In this document: in pieces, positions 20,401 through 28,879 of the stretch
How the letters are laid out: each line of letters begins with the position of its first letter
Numbering within the stretch: position 1 is the first letter of the stretch
Origin: Clostridioides sp. ES-S-0010-02
GTDB taxonomy: Bacteria; Bacillota; Clostridia; Peptostreptococcales; Peptostreptococcaceae
Length of the DNA stretch: 64,000 nucleotides
NCBI GenBank assembly: GCA_020641055.1
Contig: CP067345.1
Span: 3,279,317 to 3,343,316, forward strand
Direction of reading: 5' to 3'
Made by a program: the position numbers and the translations under genes
The notes under the pieces: model-generated
What the model saw: the letters and a program-made list of their open reading frames with translations, nothing else
What the model was told of the DNA's origin: nothing
The model's database searches: none

Positions 20401-20942
20401 TCTTGAGCATCTATATAATTTTCATGTAATTTTCCTTCAAAAGAATTATATATCTTACTTATATCTTTTAACTTTAAACTTAATGTCTCATTTTCTAATT
20501 CTCCAGATATATTTTCTAACATTTCAGGACTTATATTGTACTGTTTCATTTCTGATATCATATCTGTAATTGAACTTACAAAACCAGATTGCGACTTTGA
20601 TTTTGAAAATACATTTAACTCTTCACTTACATCTTCTATCGCTCGATACACCATCATTGCTTTTCCACTAGAATTTATATTTACATCTGTTAATCCTCCT
20701 GTTTGAGAAAAAACTATGTTACTCAGTGTTTTAAAACTAAGCACTCTAACTCTTAAGTACTTGTCCTTTTCTCTTCCTAAAAATAGTTTGCTTACTCTAT
20801 TTTCAGCTTCAAATGTATACTGTTCTGGAACTAAAAGTATAACAGATGTCATTTCATTTTTTTGAGATTCTTTTTTAATTTCATCTAATATATATGTAGA
20901 TTTTCCACTTCCACATCTACCTAATATAAACCTAAGTCCCAT
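17472..20942 (-). CDS. addB: ATP-dependent helicase/nuclease subunit B
   Basis: A 1156-residue AddB. The N-terminal Walker A is GRCGSGKST (residues 8-16). The central region is a degenerate UvrD-like fold used for Chi-like sequence recognition. The C-terminal nuclease domain has IGQIDRVDEF and IVDYKSG. An iron-sulphur cluster is expected from the cysteine in YAECPFAYF and the late cluster CDFCDYSAIC. Together with AddA it forms the double-strand-break resection complex. Its start overlaps the end of the small Fe-S nuclease gene by 11 bp, placing it in the same transcript as the second helicase-nuclease set upstream. Confidence 0.95.
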   Translation of the reverse strand: MGLRFILGRCGSGKSTYILDEIKKESQKNEMTSVILLVPEQYTFEAENRVSKLFLGREKDKYLRVRVLSFKTLSNIVFSQTGGLTDVNINSSGKAMMVYRAIEDVSEELNVFSKSKSQSGFVSSITDMISEMKQYNISPEMLENISGELENETLSLKLKDISKIYNSFEGKLHENYIDAQDMLTSLSGKIELSNYLEGAYVYIDEFTGFTPNQYNVIKSILNKAKDVNISLTVDNVNYIGYSKADVFSRTKFTYSKLTQLCNEEGIKILPQVNLNTGTIKRFEGIQELQHLEKFYNAYPYKTYINPTKNIKIKEFNNLYSEVEEIAKEIVHLVRDKNVRYRDITLATRDLNRYDFLVHSIFNEYNIPNFIDKKREAKSNPIVILIISALEMKNRRYGYETMFRYLKSGLIGIDNDDINLLENYVLANGIKGKKWFDEKWDYRITQSLTNEESEFEVELKDKINKIKNRVLEPIINLQEKLKGKNRVKEICKYIYEFLLDINMPETIESLIVNFKDKGELDVANQYSQVWDIVVDVLDQMVELMGEEIISLEKFIKLITLGFDEYELGLVPPSIDQVLVSSVDRMKNPNTKYLYLIGTTDGVFPLITKDSGILSDNDRESLGNKGIEVDIDSKTRSFEEQFLVYKALTSTSENLIITYPISDHEGKTLRPSIIISRLKKIFPNVENKSYLIEEDKRTNEDILKKITVKSPTFNELISVIKNYDSDEYSKEEMNSIWLDIYRYYLKDELYSSITKKVIKGLSYTNQVHRIEEKKIRSLYKSNSLSVSRLEKYAECPFAYFIQYGLKARKRKEYSFTPPDLGTFVHNILDRFSKELSQDNLLWKDIDEEYIELKVGIIVDEIISKIPGYILNSSERYKYLAYRLKNMLTTAINIISQQIKQGSFEPVDYEVKFGKDGKYPPIKIVLNNGEEVNLIGQIDRVDEFEEGENKYIRIVDYKSGNKAISLTEIYYGLQLQLLVYLDAILESVKEEEDINLNPAAILYCRINNPIAKFNEDKDDAEIQEAILKELRMKGLVVKDSHIIKEMDKSLIDGKRKNSLVIPVGLTKDGNVGKSTSTVSYEDFRLLRKYVKHSIKDLCEEMLSGEIKISPYKHKEGTSCDFCDYSAICQFDSTMKDNKYKILNNKSNEEIIKMMEGDVD

Positions 20943-21762
20943 AAATTTCCGCCTCCAAAATACTATAATCTATTTCTTTGTCATTGCATAATTTATTAAA
21001 CTCACAATACTTACAATGACTTTTATTTCTATAGCACATACGTTCTTCTTTATTATATACCTTTTCTATATCATTGTATAGATTGTGTTCGTATGTATGT
21101 TCTTCATAATTAGTACTTTTTATCATGTTTATATAGTTTTGAATCTTATTTCTATTTGCTTCATGTTTTTCTTCATCATATGAGATATTAATTGGCAAAT
21201 CATCAAATTCAGGTTGGTAATATTTCATACTTATATCTTTAACATTTACTTCTATTTTTAAAACTTTTGGTATAACTTCTTTTGCCAAAAACATATAAAC
21301 TATTGTTTGAATCCTACTTTCCACATTTTTATAGTTAATCTTTTTAGACTCAGTTTTCCAGTCCCATATCTCTATATTGCCTTTTCCAACTACAATTAAA
21401 TCATACTTTGCTTGTAATATGTCCCCATTTAAATTCATCCTTACTTCATATTCTGGTAAATACATTTTTTCTTTTTCGATAGGAACAATTTTTTTTATAT
21501 TCTCAATCCATTTTGAAAATCTTTTACTATTTTTATCATCTTCATTAAAATAGATTCCAAGTGGTATATTACTAAAGTATCTTTCACAAATTAAATGAAA
21601 GTCTCTTCCAGTTTTTAAACTATCATAATATTCTCTACTACCTATATCATCATTTTTCCAATTTATTTTATCAATATACTTATATTTAAATTTTAGTGGG
21701 CACGACTTATATGTGTTAATTGAATTTTGACTATAAGAAAAATATTTTAATTTATCATTCAA
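20932..21762 (-). CDS. Stand-alone Fe-S PD-(D/E)XK nuclease (Cas4/AddB-C-terminus-like)
   Basis: A 276-residue protein of the RecB/Cas4 nuclease superfamily. Visible in order: an N-terminal SCPLKFKYKYI motif (first cysteine near residue 18), a GRDFHLICERYF helix near 52, the catalytic core KYDLIVV then IEIWDWKT near 120-137 (Asp and D-x-K), and a C-terminal HCKYCEFNKLC (C-x2-C-x5-C). The four cysteines match the Fe-S arrangement of AddB and Cas4. No cas genes are nearby. It overlaps addB by 11 bp and follows a UvrD-type helicase. I infer it is the nuclease of a split AddAB-like complex made with the two genes upstream. Activity is predicted, not shown. Confidence 0.85.
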   Translation of the reverse strand: MNDKLKYFSYSQNSINTYKSCPLKFKYKYIDKINWKNDDIGSREYYDSLKTGRDFHLICERYFSNIPLGIYFNEDDKNSKRFSKWIENIKKIVPIEKEKMYLPEYEVRMNLNGDILQAKYDLIVVGKGNIEIWDWKTESKKINYKNVESRIQTIVYMFLAKEVIPKVLKIEVNVKDISMKYYQPEFDDLPINISYDEEKHEANRNKIQNYINMIKSTNYEEHTYEHNLYNDIEKVYNKEERMCYRNKSHCKYCEFNKLCNDKEIDYSILEAEIYGT

Positions 21763-21808
21763 TCATATCACTTCTCTCTTAACTTTATTTTTTAATAACT
21801 ATTTATTA

Positions 21809-21948
21809 TATATTAATTTGGCATTCTTTCAACAGTATATAAGCTAAACTCATCATATATTAACTGATATTTCTTTCAATAATATATCAACTTAACTCAT
21901 CTATATGTTAATTTGACCTTTTCTCAATAATATATTGATTCAACCTTC
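21809..21948. repeat. Three imperfect ~47-bp tandem repeats at the helicase 3' end
   Basis: Units begin at about 21809, 21856 and 21904. They share the pattern TTAA, then CTTTTCTCAATA-like, then TATAT. The last unit contains the final codons and stop of the helicase gene. The other two units, on the minus strand, keep the same spacing of a TAA stop after a YIIER-like or LYTVER-like peptide. They look like decayed duplications of the gene's tail. They fill the 145-bp gap before the Fe-S nuclease. Confidence 0.7.
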
Positions 21949-24127
21949 TTAAATAAACACAAGGATTCTGTTCTTTTCTTTTATTACCTATATCATTTTC
22001 ATCTCTATAAGCACTCCCTGAAAGTACTAACATCTCCTTTGCCCTAGTGATTCCTACATATAAAAGTCTAATCTTCTCATTTATAGAATCAATTTTAGTT
22101 TGATAAGCGTAATCAGTTGAAATACTACCTTTTAATATAGCTTCAATTTCTGACTTAATAATAGCCATTGGATTTTTGTATTTTTCTTTTAAGTACCATT
22201 TATCACTCTGAAATTTCTGAGTAATATTGTCAGGGAAATTATATTCAACAAGACCTAATAAAAACACACAATCCCATTCCATCCCCTTTGATTTATGATA
22301 ATTACATAGTGTTATGCTACCAGGTTCTGGCTCATATCCATTTATCTCATAAACTACATCTATTATGTGATTAAACACCTTATTTTTAACATCAAATAGA
22401 ACATTGTAAACATCTTCTAAGTCCATATATATATTTTCCGAAACTAAATACTTTATATAAAAAGATATATAATCTAATACTGCTTTATCCTCTTTTTCTA
22501 AGTTGAGTTTTTTACCAATGAACAGTATCAGCAGGTCTAACCTTATTATTGGGTATTCTAATATCTGTTTTATAATATCTATACCATATTTAAAACTTGT
22601 ATATATATCGCTTTCTTCATTAATTTCTAGTGATTCAAATTTATCTTTATTAAATTTCAAATCATATATAATTTCTTCTGTTGTATATTTTTTTAATCTG
22701 TCTAAAAAATTCTTTTCTTCTATCTCATTGTCTGTATTTATAAAAACTTTATCAAGTACGATTATTAACTTTTCTATATCATCGCAGTTTAGCATAAAAT
22801 CTATAATAGAAGCTATGCTATTTATAACCTTTCTTTTACTTAAAGAATTTGGACCCAATTCTTCAAAGGTTAGACTATACTCTCTAAGTTCCTTAGCAAC
22901 TTGTGTAACTTGTTCATTAAATGGAACTAGTATTCCTATACTCTTATCTGGATATTTCTTTTTTATACCTTTAACATATTTAGCAGTTTGTTCTATTTCA
23001 TTTTTCCAACTATTATACCATTTTACATTTATATTATAATGCTCTGGCTTAGGGTTTTCTTTATATCCAACTCCAGTTGGAACAGTTTTTATTTGCATAT
23101 CCTCAAGAGCATATCTGCATTCCTCTTGTTTAAATTCTTTTGTGACATATTCTACAAGTGAATTTGCTAAATCTAGTATATCTTTTGAACTTCTATTTGA
23201 CATATCCATCCTATAACAACACTTTGCATTTTTTATAAATTCTTTAAAAAACCTGGGGTCTGATGATGAAAATGTACCTGTTATACTCTGATTTATATCT
23301 CCCACTCTAACTAAATTATTATTTTCACTTGATATAATTTTTATTATATTCCCTTGTATTTCATTTGAATCTTGACATTCATCTTCAAAAATATATTTAT
23401 ATCTAGTTTGGAATTTTTTTCTAAGTCCTTCATCTAAGCATAAGGTTTTTTCTGCTAGAATTAATATATCATCATAATCTAGTAAGCCATTTTGCTTTAA
23501 TTTTCTATCATACAATTTGTATATTGGCAAAATCACTTTAAACATGCCTTTGTGTCCTCTTGATAGTATCTCTTCAAGCTTATCTGGAGAAATTCCCTTG
23601 TATTTAAGTTCACTTATAGCATTTCCTACAAATTCAAAAAAACCTCTCTCCCAAGCTTCAAGAGTTATCTCTTTCCATCTCTCATCTTTTTGCTCCTTTA
23701 GAAACCACCTAAATGCTCTTTCTCCTCCATCAAATCTAAATTTATTTATACATTCATTTAATATAATACTTTTTTGTAAATCATCAGCTATATTAAAATC
23801 TTCACTCAACATTACTATTTCAGGTTTTTCCTTTATTATTTTTACAGCTAGACTATGTATAGTCATTACTTCATATGAGTTAATATCGTCTATTTTGTTT
23901 TCTTCAAGTATTTTTTTTATTCTACCTTTAAAATTATTTACAGCACTATTCATATATGTAAGAACTAATATTTTACCACCTTTATGTTTCTGTTCAAGGA
24001 GTAGTTTAGCTACTAAATTGGTTATTATAAATGTCTTGCCAGCCCCAGGAACTGCTGGAACTGCCATAGTTCCATCCTCATAATTTATTATTGGTATTTG
24101 GTCTTCTCTATAGTTTATATTAATCAT
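21908..24127 (-). CDS. UvrD/PcrA-type SF1A DNA helicase without nuclease domain
   Basis: A 739-residue helicase with all motifs intact: AVPGAGKTFI (Walker A) near residue 27, LTYMNSAVNNFKGRI (Ia), YIFEDECQDSN (II) near 248, RVGDINQSI (III), CNYHKSKGMEWD (V) near 630 and RLLYVGITRAKEML (VI) near 693. Unlike AddA it stops soon after motif VI and has no PD-(D/E)XK domain. Its start overlaps the upstream AddB-like gene by 8 bp, with AAGGAGAT as RBS. A separate nuclease follows. Together these suggest an AddA-like motor in a three-part complex. PcrA/UvrD or Rep function alone is the alternative, but the tight operon argues for partnership. Confidence 0.87.
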   Translation of the reverse strand: MININYREDQIPIINYEDGTMAVPAVPGAGKTFIITNLVAKLLLEQKHKGGKILVLTYMNSAVNNFKGRIKKILEENKIDDINSYEVMTIHSLAVKIIKEKPEIVMLSEDFNIADDLQKSIILNECINKFRFDGGERAFRWFLKEQKDERWKEITLEAWERGFFEFVGNAISELKYKGISPDKLEEILSRGHKGMFKVILPIYKLYDRKLKQNGLLDYDDILILAEKTLCLDEGLRKKFQTRYKYIFEDECQDSNEIQGNIIKIISSENNNLVRVGDINQSITGTFSSSDPRFFKEFIKNAKCCYRMDMSNRSSKDILDLANSLVEYVTKEFKQEECRYALEDMQIKTVPTGVGYKENPKPEHYNINVKWYNSWKNEIEQTAKYVKGIKKKYPDKSIGILVPFNEQVTQVAKELREYSLTFEELGPNSLSKRKVINSIASIIDFMLNCDDIEKLIIVLDKVFINTDNEIEEKNFLDRLKKYTTEEIIYDLKFNKDKFESLEINEESDIYTSFKYGIDIIKQILEYPIIRLDLLILFIGKKLNLEKEDKAVLDYISFYIKYLVSENIYMDLEDVYNVLFDVKNKVFNHIIDVVYEINGYEPEPGSITLCNYHKSKGMEWDCVFLLGLVEYNFPDNITQKFQSDKWYLKEKYKNPMAIIKSEIEAILKGSISTDYAYQTKIDSINEKIRLLYVGITRAKEMLVLSGSAYRDENDIGNKRKEQNPCVYLRRLNQYIIEKRSN

Positions 24128-26036
24128 AAATTTTATCTCCTTTATGTGAGAGTTTCAAAAGTATACTATATAGCATACTTTCTTGAATATAACCATTAAT
24201 TGTGTATTCACTCTTATATGCATAAACTTTCTTTGCACTTAACAATAAATTATATATTGTATTATATAGATAATATTTCTTGTAGTACTCTTCCATTTCA
24301 TTTGTATAAATTTTTTTCTCTTCAAAAGATTTTCTAAGTACAATTAAATTACTTATATCTTTTTCTATTTTCATATTCCAAGAATTACTTCCTATATCTA
24401 CCAATATCTGGACACTTCTATCTATATTTGATGATATATATGAATAAGGAGTTGTTATTACTATTTTATCTTTGCTTTTTAACTCTTCTATATCAATAAC
24501 AGAATAATAATCATTTATTGTCGTCTTTAAAGCTTCTATAAAAATCTTTTCTTCTTTCAATCCAAGTAGGTTTGCACTTTCACTAAATGATTCACTTTCA
24601 GTTATTATCTGTTTACATAGACCAACATTCTTTTTACCATCTTTTAAATTTAACATTTTATCTATATAAAATTGAATTAAAAATTCATGTATTTTTATAT
24701 CACTTTTCTTTTTTTCTTCAATATACTGTAAAATATCACGATATTGATTATATCCTCCTATTTTATCAACTTCTAAATACCTTGTTTCTTTAAAAATCTT
24801 AAATGCTTTTATTCTGTTTATGTCTAAAAGAGTCTCTAAAAAACTTATATATTCTTCATCTTTTATAAAGTCTAAATATCCATAAAATATGCAAGTTGCA
24901 ACCACTAAAGCATTTCCATATGGGTAATCTATAGCTTTTTTATCTTTTTTAGTGTTAAAAACATCTATATTTTTTTCTTTCAAAGAATCTCTAATTTGAT
25001 ACTCCAATATTGTATTGTTTATAGGTGATATAATTGCTATATCTTTTGGAGATACTCCACTTTCTATAAGTGTTACAACCTTTTCGCTCACTAAATCTAA
25101 CATTTCATTATATAGTTGACTTGATTGATTTAATTCTATACTTGAGGGTAATAAATATAAATCTTCTATTTTTATATTACTTTTTTCAAAGTTAATTTCT
25201 TCTTTAAATTTAATTTTAGATATTATCTTTTCATTTATATAACCCATGTCAATATTATTAAATACAGAATAATCTTTACTAAAATCAAAGAATATATAGC
25301 TTTCTAATGCATTGCTTGACACCTTTTCAATAAAATCTACTTCTGCATTACTTGAATTTTCAAGACTATCAACTACTATATATCTCAATTCTTTAAGTAA
25401 ATTTTTTAAATAAAACTCATCATTAAGAAGGTAATTATTATATAGATATACACTCAGTGCATTATCTAACATTGAATTTGAAAGCAGTGTATTTATATAA
25501 TATGATATAATTTCATCCATCTGAGTATATGAAAATCTATATATACTATTTCTATTTTTCTTTGATGAATATATTTTTTCTCCAATAAAATCAAAGTCAA
25601 TTAAATTAAATGCGGACTTACTTATATTTGTAATTATACTTTTTGCGATTGATTTATTCGTTCCTGTGATATCTTCGAAATATCCTTCTTTCACTCTTTT
25701 TTCCTTAACTTTTTTAATTATTAAATATTCACTTAAACTATTTGATATAAATGTTGGAGATATAGATTTTTTATTTATTCCTTCACATTTCTCTATTATA
25801 AGTGCCCAATATTTTAATAATTCTTTTTTTACAAATCCTATATATGTTGTTATTTTTAATTCTTCACTATAATCTAATTCTAATGACCTCTCATATCTTA
25901 TTCTAGTATTGTTATTTGGTACTAATAAAATAATACTTCTTGAGTTATTTTCAGTTCTATTCAATAATTCCTTATATTTGCCTAAGGATTCATTTTCATC
26001 TTTTTTTAGACTGCTTTTTTTTAATAAATATTCCAC
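24120..26036 (-). CDS. AddB-like protein (degenerate helicase fold, no nuclease domain)
   Basis: A 638-residue protein with no Walker A or DEAD-type motif. Its layout echoes the inactivated helicase of AddB: an early RSIILLVPNNNTRIRYERSL strand-helix (residues 34-53), a mid SPKDIAIISPINNTILEYQI stretch (about 333), a late KIVITTPYSYISSNIDRSVQ followed by ILVDIGSNSW (about 530-560), and a final segment with LLLSAKKVYAYKSEYT resembling a motif VI region. It lacks the C-terminal Fe-S nuclease, which is instead a separate gene two positions downstream. It overlaps the helicase by 8 bp and heads the seven-gene repair block. Remote similarity is judged by eye only; a profile search could overturn it. 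Confidence 0.6.
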   Translation of the reverse strand: MEYLLKKSSLKKDENESLGKYKELLNRTENNSRSIILLVPNNNTRIRYERSLELDYSEELKITTYIGFVKKELLKYWALIIEKCEGINKKSISPTFISNSLSEYLIIKKVKEKRVKEGYFEDITGTNKSIAKSIITNISKSAFNLIDFDFIGEKIYSSKKNRNSIYRFSYTQMDEIISYYINTLLSNSMLDNALSVYLYNNYLLNDEFYLKNLLKELRYIVVDSLENSSNAEVDFIEKVSSNALESYIFFDFSKDYSVFNNIDMGYINEKIISKIKFKEEINFEKSNIKIEDLYLLPSSIELNQSSQLYNEMLDLVSEKVVTLIESGVSPKDIAIISPINNTILEYQIRDSLKEKNIDVFNTKKDKKAIDYPYGNALVVATCIFYGYLDFIKDEEYISFLETLLDINRIKAFKIFKETRYLEVDKIGGYNQYRDILQYIEEKKKSDIKIHEFLIQFYIDKMLNLKDGKKNVGLCKQIITESESFSESANLLGLKEEKIFIEALKTTINDYYSVIDIEELKSKDKIVITTPYSYISSNIDRSVQILVDIGSNSWNMKIEKDISNLIVLRKSFEEKKIYTNEMEEYYKKYYLYNTIYNLLLSAKKVYAYKSEYTINGYIQESMLYSILLKLSHKGDKIYD

Positions 26037-26134
26037 ATAATCACCTTCCTTAATTAAATTAAGTGTATATTATCTAATTATATCATATTGTGCATTTTTC
26101 AAAATACAATCAAATTATTGCATTTAACTACAAA

Positions 26135-26192
26135 AAAGACCATATATACACTGTTATGCATTTGTATATGCAACAATGTATATATAGTCTTT
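26135..26192 (-). terminator. Terminator downstream of cwp17
   Basis: Arms AAAGAC (26135-26140) and GTCTTT (26187-26192) continue inward as a nearly perfect AT-rich stem through 26155-26172, followed on the minus strand by a T6 run. It resembles the terminator after cwp16 (28726-28782), as expected from gene duplication. Confidence 0.75.
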
Positions 26193-26282
26193 ATATATTT
26201 ACACACCCATACTTCAAATTATAGCTTTAATATAAACTCACAATCATAAATTTATATTAAACTTTAATTACTCTATTTTTAA

Positions 26283-28298
26283 TTACTTTAATGATTCTTC
26301 TATTCCTTTAGCTATTTGTGTGCCCATTTCTTTTACTTTTGCAGGTGAATTTATTAACTTCATATCACTCTCATTATCCAAAAATGCACATTCTACAAGT
26401 ACAGCTGGCATGTCATTGGTTCTTAAAACGTATAAATAATCTTTTGTAGGGTCACTAGTAAGTACTCTTGTTTTTATACCTCTATTTGTAAGTTTAAATT
26501 TCTCTAAAATTCGATTTAATATGTTTGTAGCCACAGTCTTAGAAGTTCCTCCATTTTTATCTTTAAGCTTGTAAAACACTTCTACCCCATGACCTTTTCT
26601 ATTATTATCACCATTGTAATGTATACTTGTAAATAAGTCTGGTTTAAGTGAGTTAGATAAAGCAGTTCTACTTCCAAGTGATAAAGTCTTATCTGTATCT
26701 CTAGTCATAATTACATTTATTCCTTTTGAACGTAAATATTCAGTAGTTGCAAGTGAAGTATTTAAATTGTAATCTTTTTCAATCATTCCTCCAAATGAAT
26801 TTCCAGGTGCTGAACCACCATGTCCTGGGTCAATCATAACTGTCTTTGCTCCATTACTAGTTCCTGGGTCTGTCGGTGTTGTATTATGCTTAGATAATGA
26901 TGATGCTATAGAATTCATTACCTTAGAAGTTAATCCGCCTCCTATCTTATACACTTTATTAGCAGATTTAGCTTCTAAATTATCCTTATGATATGCAGAT
27001 ACATATGTTTTTGGTGTTATAAGTATTGGAGATTTTAAACTAGCAGCCAATGGTCCTGCTGCTAAAGCATCAACAAGTACATCTGACTTAGCAACTAGAA
27101 CAGCTTCTAATTCATCCTCTGTATAGAATGTTTTTATTACATTTGCATTTGTTTCATGTCTATCTGCTCCATATACTCTATTTTTAGTAACACTATCTTT
27201 AGTTATATCATTTATTTTATTGATAACATTTGTTGATAACATTTGAGGACCACCTATAAAGTAAGCATTTTGTAAATCCTCACTTTGTAACCACTTATAC
27301 GTATCGTTTGTAAGACTGTCTTTATCACTTAATATAATTGGTTGCTTATCTTGACCTGCTTTTGCTGCAATAGTAAGTGCATCTACTTCTCCACCATTTG
27401 CATTTGTTATATATACTTTATCTACATCATGATTTTTATCTATTTCTTTTGCTATCAATAAAGATGTCTCATATCTATTAGAACCATTCAAACGTGTTTG
27501 ACTAGCACTTACAGTTGATTTTATTTGATTAGCAGTAGTTTTAGAAATAGAATTCTCATCTCCAATTATAATTATATCTTTAGGATTTAGACGCTTTAAT
27601 TCTGCTTTTACACTATCAGACACATTATTTTTTTCAACCAAAAGTATTGGTGCATTATATGTAGTTGCTAGTGGAGTTGATATAATACCATCTATGCTTA
27701 CATCTCCATTTATTATAACTACTTTATCTGAACCATTTTTCCATCCCTCTTTACTTATTTTAACAGCTGTTTCATATCTATCACTTCCTGTAAGTTCTGT
27801 GATAGGTGCAGAAGTCTTTCTCAAATATTTATTTACATCTTTTCTTGAAGTTATATCTTCAATTATACATTCCTGTGTTACATTGTAGTCTTTTAGATTT
27901 AATCCCATAGCTTCTAATTCTTGTCTGTCTAAAGTCTTAGGATTAGTTGCGCTATTTATTGTTATCCCTTGTAACTCCCAAACATTTAGATACTCTGGGT
28001 CTTTATTATAATTTATAGTTCCTTCATATACCCCAGTTGATTGATTGTAGTTCAGAGTTGTATCTAGTGGCATATCATAACATTTATATTTTAATGTAAT
28101 GCTATCAGCATCTGGTTTTTCTTTAAATTTTATACTTACTTTTGATGTACTTCCTAAAACTATACTTTTTTTCTCCAAATTTATGTTTAAGTTAGCATTA
28201 TTTTCCATAGCATTAGACTCAGTAGCAAATGCCATTGTAGGTGCAACAATTGCCATTGAAAGAACTCCTGTTGTTATTAATCTCGTATTTTTTTTCAT
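26283..28298 (-). CDS. cwp17: CWB2-anchored N-acetylmuramoyl-L-alanine amidase, copy 2
   Basis: About 671 residues. Domains in order: signal peptide ending near ATE (residue 26), a beta-rich N-terminal domain (about 35-155), three CWB2 repeats opening at TGSDRYETA, NGSNRYETS and YGADRHETN (about 170-460), a TTPTDPGTSNGAK linker, and a zinc Amidase_3 domain. Amidase ligands are MIDPGHGGS, MIEKDYNLN, TSIHYN and the late VLVECAFLDN with the catalytic Glu. It cleaves the bond between MurNAc and the stem peptide in the wall. The ATG at 28298 (RBS AAGGAG, 6-bp spacing) is preferred over 28319. Nearly identical to the gene upstream except in the amidase domain. Confidence 0.9.
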   Translation of the reverse strand: MKKNTRLITTGVLSMAIVAPTMAFATESNAMENNANLNINLEKKSIVLGSTSKVSIKFKEKPDADSITLKYKCYDMPLDTTLNYNQSTGVYEGTINYNKDPEYLNVWELQGITINSATNPKTLDRQELEAMGLNLKDYNVTQECIIEDITSRKDVNKYLRKTSAPITELTGSDRYETAVKISKEGWKNGSDKVVIINGDVSIDGIISTPLATTYNAPILLVEKNNVSDSVKAELKRLNPKDIIIIGDENSISKTTANQIKSTVSASQTRLNGSNRYETSLLIAKEIDKNHDVDKVYITNANGGEVDALTIAAKAGQDKQPIILSDKDSLTNDTYKWLQSEDLQNAYFIGGPQMLSTNVINKINDITKDSVTKNRVYGADRHETNANVIKTFYTEDELEAVLVAKSDVLVDALAAGPLAASLKSPILITPKTYVSAYHKDNLEAKSANKVYKIGGGLTSKVMNSIASSLSKHNTTPTDPGTSNGAKTVMIDPGHGGSAPGNSFGGMIEKDYNLNTSLATTEYLRSKGINVIMTRDTDKTLSLGSRTALSNSLKPDLFTSIHYNGDNNRKGHGVEVFYKLKDKNGGTSKTVATNILNRILEKFKLTNRGIKTRVLTSDPTKDYLYVLRTNDMPAVLVECAFLDNESDMKLINSPAKVKEMGTQIAKGIEESLK

Positions 28299-28478
28299 AT
28301 TAATCTCCTTACTTAACATAGATTTTCACCTTGCTTTTTTTATCTTTTAATTTTTTAAAACACAGCAAAGTGTGCTTATCTAAATTTGCAAAAATTTATT
28401 AAAAATTAAATTACAAAAAATAAACAATTACAAAAAATAAACATAATTAAATATATTTGCTCATTTCCACTATATCAT

Positions 28479-28507
28479 TTATTACTAAAAAAATCTATAA
28501 ATGACAA
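28479..28507 (-). promoter_or_regulatory. Candidate promoter for cwp17
   Basis: On the minus strand, TTGTCA (28502-28507) and TAATAA (28479-28484) are separated by 17 bp. The surrounding 70 bp are almost identical upstream of cwp16 (31080-31150), so the block is conserved between the two copies. The implied leader is about 180 nt. A TATAGT just downstream is an alternative -10. Confidence 0.4.
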
Positions 28508-28549
28508 ATAAAAACATATAATGATTATATTTTGTAGAGTTTTATATCA

Positions 28550-28710
28550 AATTTTTATAAGTCAATAAAATTAATTTTTCAAAGTTGCATTCTAAATGTT
28601 ACATATATATTTTAATAAATAAACATCATATAAATATTATTCAAGTCCTCGACCTATTAATACCTAGAAGTTAAATACATCTCTATAATTACACCTGAGA
28701 CTTAGCAACC
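28550..28710 (-). pseudogene. Decayed remnant of the 3' end of 23S rRNA and its trailing spacer
   Basis: Bases 28639-28710 align with the last ~70 nt of the intact 23S gene (31461-31532), keeping TCAAGTCCTCGACCTATTA exactly and diverging afterwards. Bases 28550-28638 align with the spacer that follows 23S in the intact operon (31372-31460), including ACATATATATTTTAAT. The 5S and tRNA-Gly that separate this spacer from the cwp16 leader in the intact locus are missing here. The remnant ends abruptly next to the cwp16 terminator. I read it as the scar of a tandem duplication of cwp plus the rRNA operon end. Confidence 0.85.
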
Positions 28711-28725
28711 AAAACTTCAACACAA

Positions 28726-28782
28726 AAAGACTATGTATACACTATTTGCACTTATATCTGCAACAACTTATACATAGTCTTT
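28726..28782 (-). terminator. Terminator downstream of cwp16
   Basis: Arms AAAGACTATGTATA (28726-28739) and TATACATAGTCTTT (28769-28782) are perfect complements, with a further TTGCA/TGCAA pair inside the loop and a T-run after the stem on the minus strand. Confidence 0.78.
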
Positions 28783-28879
28783 ATTACTAACAGAATTATA
28801 TTTTTATTTTATGGATTTAAACTAAATCTAAAGTCATAAATTAATTTATGCTGAGTTTTTTAAGTATTTTCATTATGTA

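Noticed and set aside
20932-21762. Cas4 as evidence for a CRISPR-Cas locus
   Set aside because: The protein is Cas4-like, but there are no cas1, cas2 or effector genes and no direct repeat array in the window. It belongs to the helicase-nuclease operon.
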